Assembly: GCA_013375335.1 (NCBI GenBank)
Contig: JABXJZ010000067.1
Coordinates: 1 to 7,262, forward strand
Length of the DNA: 7,262 nt
DNA from: Desulfobacterales bacterium
Lineage (GTDB): Bacteria > Desulfobacterota > DSM-4660 > Desulfatiglandales > B25-G16
Reading direction: 5' to 3'
The stretch's first letter is position 1, and each line of letters begins with the position of its first letter. Shown here in pieces: positions 1-5,517 of this stretch. The notes below the pieces were generated by a model. That model saw only the letters and a list, made by a program, of their open reading frames with translations. It did no database searches and was not told the origin of the DNA. The translations under genes and the position numbers were made by a program.

Positions 1-6
1 AACGGT

Positions 7-42
7 AGAAGAGCCCTCCCTGTGCACGGTTACAGCTCTTCT
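7..42 (-). repeat. Inverted repeat with 8-bp arms (possible 5' leader hairpin)
   Basis: Seen: the arms AGAAGAGC (7-14) and GCTCTTCT (35-42) are perfect reverse complements separated by 20 bases. The spacer contains the palindrome GTGCAC and, on the minus strand, a GGGAGGG purine stretch that resembles a ribosome binding site. There is no T-run on either side, so it is not a standard intrinsic terminator. Inference: if the sigma-54-type promoter at 52-67 is real, its transcript would start near position 41, and this hairpin would form the very 5' end of the mRNA, with the Shine-Dalgarno-like stretch in its loop. No start codon for the next gene is visible before the window ends. A chance repeat is possible. 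Confidence 0.4.
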
Positions 43-51
43 CTCTTAGCC

Positions 52-67
52 TGCAATGGGCAAACCC
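52..67 (-). promoter_or_regulatory. Candidate sigma-54 (-24/-12) promoter reading leftwards
   Basis: On the minus strand the bases are GGGTTTGCCCATTGCA. They contain the invariant GG at -24 (bases 66-65), exactly ten bases, then the GC of a complete TTGCA -12 element (bases 56-52). The -24 half matches the consensus TGGCACG only at its GG and final G, so it is a moderate match. Transcription would start around base 41 and leave the window to the left, so the target gene is not visible. Support comes from context: an NtrC-class activator gene ends about 105 bases upstream, and a pair of dyad-symmetric sites lies between them at enhancer distance. Confidence 0.5.
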
Positions 68-111
68 TGTTAGCTGTATTGCCATCAATAAAGGAGTGCC
101 GAAGTGCAGCC

Positions 112-144
112 GGTGATTTTCACCCAAAAAAGGTGATTTTCACC
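112..144. promoter_or_regulatory. Tandem palindromic operator / enhancer-like pair
   Basis: The 13-base palindrome GGTGATTTTCACC (arms GGTGA/TCACC around TTT) occurs twice, at 112-124 and 132-144, with a period of exactly 20 bases, close to two helical turns. The left copy is flanked by non-matching bases. The right copy extends by one base pair on each side. Two identical dyads on the same helix face are typical of binding sites for a dimeric regulator. Their centres (118 and 138) are about 77 and 97 bases upstream of the start point predicted for the sigma-54-type promoter at 52-67. Inference: these are upstream activating sequences, possibly for the response regulator encoded at 174-1532. 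The right copy may also fold as a terminator stem. Confidence 0.55.
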
Positions 145-145
145 T
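126..145 (-). terminator. Weak intrinsic terminator-like hairpin after the regulator gene
   Basis: In the minus-strand transcript the right-hand palindrome forms AGGTGA-AAA-TCACCT (6 bp, triloop) followed at once by five more T residues (130-126). It lies 28 bases after the TAG stop of the response regulator gene, a normal terminator position. The stem is short and only half GC, so it would be a weak terminator. The left palindrome copy lacks a T-run, which argues that operator function explains the duplication better. Both roles are compatible. Confidence 0.35.
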
Positions 146-173
146 GAAGACCTGGCCTGCTCCGCGGTAAAAC

Positions 174-1532
174 CTAAAGGCTCAATTTCGTGAGGCGATA
201 CTTTAGGGAATCTACGGTAATACCCAAAAGCTCGGCAGCTCTTTGCTTTGACCCGTTAGCCATTCCCATGGCCTTGAGGATATACTCCCTCTCTATCTCG
301 GCCATTACCTCATCGAGTTCAATTCCATCAGGACCGAGGTCAGTGCGACGTCTACTTTCCCCTATGCGAGCCTTTTTGAAATTAGAGAGGGTCAGGCTCT
401 GGGGCAAGACGATATTTGAGGTCTCCAGCGCAACACTCCGCTCAATGATGTTCTCCAATTCCCTTACATTACCTGGGAAGGGGTACTGACTCAATATGTC
501 CATTGCATAGGTGGATACCTTGCTTATATCCTTCCCCAATCCCTTGGAGTATTTCCCTAAGAAATGCCGGGCCACTAGGGGCAGATCCCCCTCTCGCTCT
601 CGTAAAGGAGGCATCGGAATCTCGATAACATTCAACCTGAAGAAGAGGTCCTCCCTAAAACGTCTATCCATTACCTCATCTTCAAGGTTCTTGTTCGTAG
701 CCGAGATAAATCTCACATCCACCTTTCTCTCCGCAGTTTCTCCAACCCTGGTAAAGGTCTTATCTTGAATAACCCTCAGCAGCTTAACCTGAATGGCTGG
801 ACTTAACTCCCCTATCTCGTCAAAGAAAACTGTCCCCCTATCCGCAGCTTCGAAAAGACCAGCCTTATCCGTACTGGCCCCAGTGAATGCCCCCTTCTTA
901 TGACCAAAGAGCTCACTTTCAATTAATGTCTCCGGAATTCCAGCACAGTTGATAACCACAAAGGACCGATCTTTCCTCCCGCTCTGTCCATGAATAGCCC
1001 TGGCTACAAGCTCCTTGCCTGTTCCGCTTTCGCCAGAAATAAGTATGTTTGTGTTGGTGTGAGCAACCCTTCTGATCAGGTCGTAGACCTTTTTCATTTG
1101 GGGGCTTTCGCCAATTAGACAGCCAAAGTGGATACCCTCTTCCAGCTGATCCTCCTCAGCCCTTGAGACCGTCTTTCTATGAAGGGCATCTCTGACAATC
1201 TTTTTAAATTCATCGGTGTTAAAAGGCTTGGGAATATAATCGTAGGCCCCATCCTTCATAGCCTCTACCGCCGTTTCCGCTGTGGCAAATGCCGAGATAA
1301 TTATCACCGGCGCTTCCGGATTGACCTCTTTTGCCTTTCTCAGGACCCCTATACCATCTATATCCTCCATCCGGATATCGGTGATAATTAGATCGAATAT
1401 ATCCCCGTCCAGCTTGGCACACGCCTCCTCCCCGCTGGCTGCAAAGCTCACAGCGTACCCTTCCTTGGTGAGCAAAATATCAAGGAATTCCCGCATACTC
1501 AGTTCATCGTCAACTACTAGGATTGAGTTCAT
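174..1532 (-). CDS. NtrC/PilR/AtoC-type sigma-54-dependent response regulator
   Basis: This is a 452-residue two-component activator with three domains. The receiver (about 1-120) has acidic D8/D9, phosphoacceptor D52 (IITDIRM), S80 and K102. The AAA+ domain (about 138-370) has Walker A GESGTGKE (167-174), an intact GAFTGA sigma-54 contact loop (214-219), Walker B GTVFFDEIGE (233-242), arginine-finger candidates R293 and R299, and the sensor II motif GNVREL (354-359). A Fis-type helix-turn-helix (about 426-449) ends the protein. All parts needed for ATP-driven activation of sigma-54 promoters are present. I chose the ATG at 1532; TTG at 1547 or 1559 also extends the frame, but the 1559 start would sit inside the GGAGGAAGGG ribosome-binding stretch. 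It overlaps pyrC by 23 bases, so it is probably co-transcribed. No sensor kinase is in view. The DNA-binding helix resembles PilR/AtoC proteins, but the target process cannot be named from sequence. Confidence 0.93.
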   Translation of the reverse strand: MNSILVVDDELSMREFLDILLTKEGYAVSFAASGEEACAKLDGDIFDLIITDIRMEDIDGIGVLRKAKEVNPEAPVIIISAFATAETAVEAMKDGAYDYIPKPFNTDEFKKIVRDALHRKTVSRAEEDQLEEGIHFGCLIGESPQMKKVYDLIRRVAHTNTNILISGESGTGKELVARAIHGQSGRKDRSFVVINCAGIPETLIESELFGHKKGAFTGASTDKAGLFEAADRGTVFFDEIGELSPAIQVKLLRVIQDKTFTRVGETAERKVDVRFISATNKNLEDEVMDRRFREDLFFRLNVIEIPMPPLREREGDLPLVARHFLGKYSKGLGKDISKVSTYAMDILSQYPFPGNVRELENIIERSVALETSNIVLPQSLTLSNFKKARIGESRRRTDLGPDGIELDEVMAEIEREYILKAMGMANGSKQRAAELLGITVDSLKYRLTKLSL

Positions 1533-2817
1533 CGGACTTCCAGACAACCCTTCCTCCAACCATAGTTATAACCGCCTTGCCCTTCATCCTAAAGCCAATA
1601 AAGGGTGAATTATGGCCTTTTGATCTAAAACTATCCCTTTTTATCACATATTCCCTATTTGGGTCTATAATTGTCAAATCCGCTTCTTTTCCCTCTTCAA
1701 TAATGCCGCCCTTTATATTGAGGATGGACGCTGGATTATAGGAAAGCTTTGCTATGGCCATGGGTAAGTCCATAACCCCCTCCCTTACTAAGGCGAGAGT
1801 AAGGGGCAAGGCCGTCTCCAGGCCTATTATACCAAATGCTGCCTTATCAAATTCTACATCCTTCTCCAGTGCGCTGTGGGGGGCATGATCAGTAGCAATA
1901 ACATCTATCACGCCCTCAGAAAGCCCTCTTTTTAGGGCCTCGACATCCTTGGGTTCCCTCAAAGGGGGATACATCTTGGCATTGGAGTCAAAGTCGATGA
2001 CAGCCGTGTGATCAAGGCTGAAATAATGGGGAGCTGTCTCGGCCGTCACAGGAATGCCTTCTTCTTTGGCCTGTTTGATAAACTTAACGGATCCCTCGGT
2101 GCTAACGTGGGAAATATGTACTGGATATCCAGTTAGCTTGGCCAAGAGTATCTCCCTCACAACCATGATCTCCTCGCTGGCCGCGGGGATCCCCCTTAAG
2201 CCCAGCCGGGTAGAGATACTGCCCTCATGCATAACACCCTTATTCGACAGATCCAGATCCTCACAGTGTGAAATAACCGGCAGATGGAAAAACCATGCGT
2301 ATTCAATTGCCCTCCTCATGAGTTCAGTATTTGTCACTGGTCTCCCATCATCGGATACTGCCACAGCACCAGCGTTCTTGAGGTCACCAAATTCAGTAAG
2401 TGACTCACCCTTCAGCCCTTTACTGATAGCCGCAACTGGATAAACCCTTACCAGGTTAGCCTTCCGTGCCCTCTCTAATACAAATTCGGTAACAGATCGT
2501 GAATCATTTATAGGATTAGTATTGGGCATGCATGCCACGGCAGTAAACCCGCCTGCAGCAGCAGCCTGGCTTCCACTGGCAATTGTCTCCTTGTACTCCT
2601 CCCCTGGCTCCCTGAAATGGACATGCATATCGATGAGACCAGGTGTAACCATCATCCCAGATGCATCTATTATGTGTAACTCGGTATCGCTACTGGGGCT
2701 GAAGTCCCCAGGCGGAAGGATCCCTTCAATCTTCCCCTTTCGTATGACGATATCCAGCGCCCTTTTTGTTCCGCGGCGAGGATCTACTACCTCTCCGCCC
2801 TTAACCCAGGTTATCAA
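1510..2817 (-). CDS. pyrC: Dihydroorotase (type I, zinc-dependent)
   Basis: PyrC catalyses the reversible cyclisation of N-carbamoyl-aspartate to dihydroorotate, the third step of UMP synthesis, in the cytoplasm. The 435-residue protein has the amidohydrolase metal ligands in order: H65 and H67 (DMHVHFREPG), the Asp of SDDGRP (156-157), H184 (ISHCED), H237 (ISHVST) and D310 (ATDHAPH). It is therefore an active type I enzyme, not the inactive pseudo-dihydroorotase that partners ATCase in some bacteria. The likely start is TTG at 2817, 3-4 bases after GGAGGAGGGA; the frame is open up to a TTG at 2832, but that codon overlaps the ribosome binding site. The first 17 bases overlap the end of pyrB, which implies translational coupling and stoichiometric synthesis. 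Inference: PyrB and PyrC may form an ATCase-dihydroorotase complex, as known for the Aquifex enzymes. Confidence 0.95.
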   Translation of the reverse strand: MITWVKGGEVVDPRRGTKRALDIVIRKGKIEGILPPGDFSPSSDTELHIIDASGMMVTPGLIDMHVHFREPGEEYKETIASGSQAAAAGGFTAVACMPNTNPINDSRSVTEFVLERARKANLVRVYPVAAISKGLKGESLTEFGDLKNAGAVAVSDDGRPVTNTELMRRAIEYAWFFHLPVISHCEDLDLSNKGVMHEGSISTRLGLRGIPAASEEIMVVREILLAKLTGYPVHISHVSTEGSVKFIKQAKEEGIPVTAETAPHYFSLDHTAVIDFDSNAKMYPPLREPKDVEALKRGLSEGVIDVIATDHAPHSALEKDVEFDKAAFGIIGLETALPLTLALVREGVMDLPMAIAKLSYNPASILNIKGGIIEEGKEADLTIIDPNREYVIKRDSFRSKGHNSPFIGFRMKGKAVITMVGGRVVWKSDELNPSS

Positions 2818-3742
2818 ATCTCCCTCCTCCAATTAGTAGATAAAGGAGGGCCATTCTCACAGCCACACCATTTCTAACCTGATCAAGGATCACAGAAGAG
2901 GGGCCATCTGCCAAATCTCCTGTTATCTCGACGCCCCTATTGATGGGGCCTGGATGCATTATAATGACATCCTTTTTCGCCCCTTTTGTGAGCTCCGCGT
3001 TTAAACCAAACACGAGGGAATACTCCCGGAGGCTCGGAAATAGGACTCCGCTCTGCCTTTCGAGCTGAATCCGCAAAATCATAATGACGTCCTTGCCTTT
3101 TAAGGCCTTTGCTGGATCTAAGACGACTTTTACGCCCAATGATTCAGCATCAGCTGGGATCATGGTTGGTGGACCTGATATTGTCAGCTCCGCGCCCATT
3201 TTCCTTAAGCCTATTATATTAGACCTCGCTACCCTGCTGTGAGCTATGTCCCCAACGATAACAACCCTCAATCCCTTTATCCTGCCCTTCTTTTTCCTAA
3301 TAGTGAACAGGTCCAGCAATGCCTGACTGGGGTGCTCATGCGTTCCGTCGCCTGCATTTATTACGCCTGCATCCACATACCTGGCTAAAAGATGAGGGGC
3401 ACCGCTGGAGGGGTGTCTCAGGATAATTATATCTGGATTCATTGCCTGAAGATTTCTCGCTGTATCTATAAGTGTCTCTCCCTTTACCATACTGCTATCT
3501 CTTGCTGAGAGACTTATAGTATCTGCACTCAGCCTTTTGGCTGCCATTTCAAAAGAGGCCTTTGTCCTGGTGCTGGGTTCATAGAAAAAACTGATCACGC
3601 TCTTGCCCCTCAAGGTCGGAACCTTTTTTATATCTCTCGAGGAGATCTCCATAAAGGTATCAGCGGTGTCCAAGATCATGTTTATATCGCTCACTGATAG
3701 TTGCTCCATCCCCAGTAGGTCTTTATGACTGAATCGATACAT
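2801..3742 (-). CDS. pyrB: Aspartate carbamoyltransferase catalytic subunit
   Basis: PyrB joins carbamoyl phosphate and aspartate to give N-carbamoyl-aspartate, the first committed step of pyrimidine synthesis. The 313-residue length is typical. Carbamoyl-phosphate binding is shown by STRT (57-60), S83 and K87 (before GET), R109 (LRHP), and H137/Q140 in HEHPSQ. Aspartate-binding residues include R170 (HSRVARSN) and R224/Q226 in LRIQLER. HPGPINRGVE is at 263-272. No regulatory subunit gene (pyrI) is adjacent, so the enzyme is probably not of the E. coli holoenzyme type. The start is ATG 3742, preceded by GAGAG at a 5-base spacing. The frame extends to a TTG at 3754, but that codon lies within the T-run of the upstream terminator and is unlikely. 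The end overlaps pyrC, and the Gly-Gly-Gly codons near the C terminus double as the pyrC ribosome binding site. Confidence 0.95.
   Translation of the reverse strand: MYRFSHKDLLGMEQLSVSDINMILDTADTFMEISSRDIKKVPTLRGKSVISFFYEPSTRTKASFEMAAKRLSADTISLSARDSSMVKGETLIDTARNLQAMNPDIIILRHPSSGAPHLLARYVDAGVINAGDGTHEHPSQALLDLFTIRKKKGRIKGLRVVIVGDIAHSRVARSNIIGLRKMGAELTISGPPTMIPADAESLGVKVVLDPAKALKGKDVIMILRIQLERQSGVLFPSLREYSLVFGLNAELTKGAKKDVIIMHPGPINRGVEITGDLADGPSSVILDQVRNGVAVRMALLYLLIGGGRFDNLG
2821..2830 (-). promoter_or_regulatory. Ribosome binding site of pyrC inside pyrB
   Basis: On the minus strand GGAGGAGGGA lies just upstream of the TTG at 2817 and inside the pyrB coding region, where it encodes part of a Gly-Gly-Gly-Arg stretch. 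It decides the pyrC start: the further upstream TTG at 2832 overlaps this site and cannot use it. The arrangement couples PyrC translation to ribosomes finishing PyrB. Confidence 0.7.
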
Positions 3743-3744
3743 GC

Positions 3745-3763
3745 GGGCTCTCAAAAAAAGCCC
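3745..3763 (-). promoter_or_regulatory. Alternative hairpin overlapping the terminator and the pyrB ribosome binding site
   Basis: In the minus-strand RNA, GGGCUUUU (3763-3756) can pair with GAGAGCCC (3752-3745) around a UUU loop. The pairing is eight base pairs, two of them G-U. It uses part of the 3' arm and T-run of the terminator, so the two structures exclude each other. It also covers the GAGAG that precedes the pyrB ATG. If it forms after read-through it could lower pyrB translation. This is pairing by eye with no energy calculation. Confidence 0.3.
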
Positions 3764-3791
3764 CCTTGCCGATCAATCGGGAAGGGGGCTT
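3753..3791 (-). terminator. Strong intrinsic terminator / probable pyrBC attenuator
   Basis: The minus-strand transcript has a perfect 10-bp stem AAGCCCCCTT (3791-3782) with AAGGGGGCTT (3767-3758), followed by five further T residues (3757-3753). Inside the loop a second small stem CCGA-TTGA-TCGG (3780-3769) stacks above a C-C mismatch. It lies 66 bases after the rplQ stop and ends the ribosomal-protein operon. Only 10 bases separate the T-run from the pyrB ATG, too few for a promoter. Any RNA that expresses pyrBC must therefore pass through this hairpin, which makes conditional termination (attenuation) likely. I see no convincing PyrR binding motif or U-rich pause tract. Confidence 0.9.
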
Positions 3792-3853
3792 CATTTCCAA
3801 AGGACACCTATTATGTTTTTGAGTCTTGACCTTTTCTCTCTTCTGCCCAACAT
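3791..3853 (-). CDS. Possible 20-residue leader peptide ahead of pyrB
   Basis: An ATG at 3853 begins six bases after the start of the rplQ TAA codon and opens a 20-codon frame (MLGRREKRSRLKN...) ending in TGA at 3793-3791. The last stop base is the first base of the terminator stem. It contains four arginines, all AGA/AGG codons, and four lysines. There is no good ribosome binding site, so translation would depend on reinitiation by ribosomes leaving rplQ. A ribosome at the stop codon would cover the 5' arm of the terminator and prevent folding, as in the known translation-coupled pyrBI attenuation of E. coli. A chance ORF in purine-rich spacer DNA is an equal possibility. Confidence 0.3.
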   Translation of the reverse strand: MLGRREKRSRLKNIIGVLWK

Positions 3854-3856
3854 TTC

Positions 3857-4354
3857 TTATGGTTTCTCTACCTTCACCTGTTTATCCTCAGAAGCTCGCG
3901 TTTTTCCCTTGGTCTTGGTCTTTCTACCTGCTACCTCGGTGGGAGCCTTTTTGGCCCCTTGGCCTCTTTTCGTTGTCCTTCTCGAACTTAATCCCTCATG
4001 AGCCAGTAATAGCTGAACAATTGCTAAGGCTGCATTATCACCAGTCCTATGACCTGTCTTTAAAATCCTAACATACCCACCTTGGCGGTCTGAAAAACGG
4101 TCCCCCATCTGATCAAACAATTTATGGGTAACAGATTTGTCCATCATATAGGAGAGTGCCTGACGTCTTGCATGAAGATCCCCCCTCTTGGCCAGGGTAA
4201 TCATCTTCTCAGCGATAGGGCGTAACACCTTGGCCTTTGCATGGGTTGTTGAGATCTCCCCATGTCTAAAGAGAGAAGTAACCAAGTTCCTTAAAACGGC
4301 CTTTCGATGGCCCGGGTTACGGCCCAGCTTTTTCCCTGCCCTCCTGTGCCTCAT
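3857..4354 (-). CDS. rplQ: 50S ribosomal protein L17 (bL17)
   Basis: L17 is a 23S rRNA-binding protein near the exit-tunnel side of the large subunit. The N terminus MRHRRAGKKLGRNPGHRKA and the later segments ITLAKRGDLHARRQAL, DRQGGYVRILKTGHRTGDNA and AIVQLL are diagnostic. The protein has 165 residues, whereas E. coli L17 has 127; the extra length is a C-terminal tail from about residue 123 that is rich in Lys, Arg and Thr and looks disordered. Its ATG overlaps the rpoA stop (ATGA), so it is translationally coupled to rpoA, the standard last pair of the alpha operon. It is followed by the strong terminator. Confidence 0.98.
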   Translation of the reverse strand: MRHRRAGKKLGRNPGHRKAVLRNLVTSLFRHGEISTTHAKAKVLRPIAEKMITLAKRGDLHARRQALSYMMDKSVTHKLFDQMGDRFSDRQGGYVRILKTGHRTGDNAALAIVQLLLAHEGLSSRRTTKRGQGAKKAPTEVAGRKTKTKGKTRASEDKQVKVEKP

Positions 4355-5394
4355 TGCTCCTCATCCTCTTCCTTCTCCTCTTCTCCTTGCTTCTCCTCGT
4401 GTTTAGGGAAGGGGAAATTCTCCAGTTTCACGCCGAACTGCAGATCCATTTCCTCCAAGATCCTCTTTATCTCGTTGAGGGACTTCCTTCCAAAATTCTT
4501 CGTCTTGAGCATTTCACTTTCTGTCTTCTGAACCAATTCGTAAATATGCTTTATATTAGCATTCTTCAGGCAATTAGATGAGCGTACAGAGAGCTCAAGC
4601 TCGCTGACAGGCCTGAAGAGGTTTTCATTTATCTTCTCTTCCTCCTCCTTTTCCTCTTTTTCTATCTCTTCTTCTGGTTCTTCCTCAAAACTAATAAAAG
4701 CGGTCACCTGTTCCTTTAGAATCTTTGCAGCAAAGGCCAGTGCGTCTTGTGGATTCACCGTTCCATCTGTCCAGATCTCTAAGGTCAACTTATCATAATC
4801 GGTTCGTTGCCCGACTCTTGCATTACCGACTACATAGCTGACTTTCTTGATCGGCGAGAAAATCGCATCCATAGGGATTACCCCGATCTCCTGGCCTTCC
4901 GTTACATTCCTCTCTGCAGGAACATATCCTTTTCCGCTCTTAGCCACTATCTCCGCATTTAGAACAGCATCTTTATTTAATGTGGCTATATGTTGATCTG
5001 GATTCATTATTTCCGCCTTCCCGCCAGTTATCATATCACCTGCCTTTACCACCCCTTCCCCCTTGGCATCCAGAAGGAGCTCAACTTCCTCTTCTTCAAT
5101 AAGCTTGAGATTGACTTCCTTTAAATTCAAGACGATATCAGTGATATCCTCTTTTATGTTAGGGAGGGTAGTAAACTCGTGGGGTACGCCATTAAATTTC
5201 ACAGAGACAATTGCAGCCCCTTGCAGAGAGGACAAGAGAATTCGTCTCAAAGAATGACCAAGCGTTATCCCAAAACCCCTCTCCAGTGGTTCACAAATGA
5301 ACTTCCCATAGAAATCAGTGAAGGTATCGGTTTCGATTTCTATCTTTTTAGGCCTTATTAAATCTCTCCAGTTTTTTTGATATAGCTTTTTCAT
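4351..5394 (-). CDS. rpoA: DNA-directed RNA polymerase subunit alpha
   Basis: RpoA dimerises to nucleate RNA polymerase assembly, and its C-terminal domain contacts UP elements and activators. The 347-residue protein has the N-terminal domain (about 1-235; dimer motif GFGITLGHSLRRILLSS at 40-56; GYVPAERN at 156-163), a linker, and the C-terminal domain (about 259-325). DNA-contact residues are kept: R271, N274, C275, G302, K304, S305 and E308, equivalent to E. coli R265, N268, C269, G296, K298, S299 and E302. Odd points: the linker (237-254) is almost all Glu with some Lys, and after ENFPFP an acidic tail (332-347) follows; E. coli alpha has 329 residues and no such tail. The ATG at 5394 has GAGGTG about ten bases upstream. 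A 123-base gap with a TATAAT box precedes it, and its stop overlaps rplQ. Confidence 0.98.
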   Translation of the reverse strand: MKKLYQKNWRDLIRPKKIEIETDTFTDFYGKFICEPLERGFGITLGHSLRRILLSSLQGAAIVSVKFNGVPHEFTTLPNIKEDITDIVLNLKEVNLKLIEEEEVELLLDAKGEGVVKAGDMITGGKAEIMNPDQHIATLNKDAVLNAEIVAKSGKGYVPAERNVTEGQEIGVIPMDAIFSPIKKVSYVVGNARVGQRTDYDKLTLEIWTDGTVNPQDALAFAAKILKEQVTAFISFEEEPEEEIEKEEKEEEEKINENLFRPVSELELSVRSSNCLKNANIKHIYELVQKTESEMLKTKNFGRKSLNEIKRILEEMDLQFGVKLENFPFPKHEEKQGEEEKEEDEEQ

Positions 5395-5426
5395 GGGTAT
5401 AAATCACCTCGAACACAAGTTCCTAT

Positions 5427-5432
5427 ATTATA
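5427..5432 (-). promoter_or_regulatory. Candidate internal promoter (-10 box) for rpoA-rplQ
   Basis: The 123-base gap between rpsD and rpoA (5395-5517) is the longest spacer in the ribosomal cluster. On the minus strand it contains a perfect TATAAT, 32 bases upstream of the rpoA ATG, with a TG two bases before it. No good TTGACA-like -35 lies 16-18 bases upstream; the nearest is TTGTTT at a 19-base spacing. A weak 6-bp hairpin (TAAGTC-TTC-GGCTTA) follows the rpsD stop but has no T-run, so I see no terminator. An internal promoter that sets RpoA level apart from the ribosomal proteins is plausible. Confidence 0.35.
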
Positions 5433-5517
5433 AGCACTCAGCTTTCAGGAGAAACAAAGGACATTGAACTAGGGATTTTGTCGGTTCTATTTGTCTAAGC
5501 CGAAGACTTATGTGTGC

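Noticed and set aside
57..67. Plus-strand GGGCAAACC resembling a conserved piece of the c-di-GMP-I (GEMM) riboswitch
   Set aside because: The second conserved segment (GACGCAAAGCC-like) and the paired helices are absent, so the match is a short coincidence.
1..85. Minus-strand frame from an ATG at 85 that stays open to the window edge (28 codons)
   Set aside because: There is no ribosome binding site, no recognisable protein, and it would contain the sigma-54-type promoter. An open frame this short is expected by chance.
112..144. Two identical repeats as a minimal CRISPR array
   Set aside because: There are only two 13-base copies with a 7-base spacer. The size and dyad symmetry fit an operator pair, not CRISPR.
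2818..2832. TTG at 2832 as the pyrC start
   Set aside because: The codon overlaps the GGAGGAGGGA ribosome binding site; TTG 2817 lies just after it and gives a normal dihydroorotase N terminus.
3743..3754. TTG at 3754 as the pyrB start
   Set aside because: It lies inside the T-run of the terminator with no usable ribosome binding site; ATG 3742 gives a normal N terminus.
3755..3856. PyrR-binding attenuator before pyrB
   Set aside because: I looked for the conserved PyrR loop sequence and an antiterminator/anti-antiterminator set and found no convincing match, so PyrR control is not claimed.
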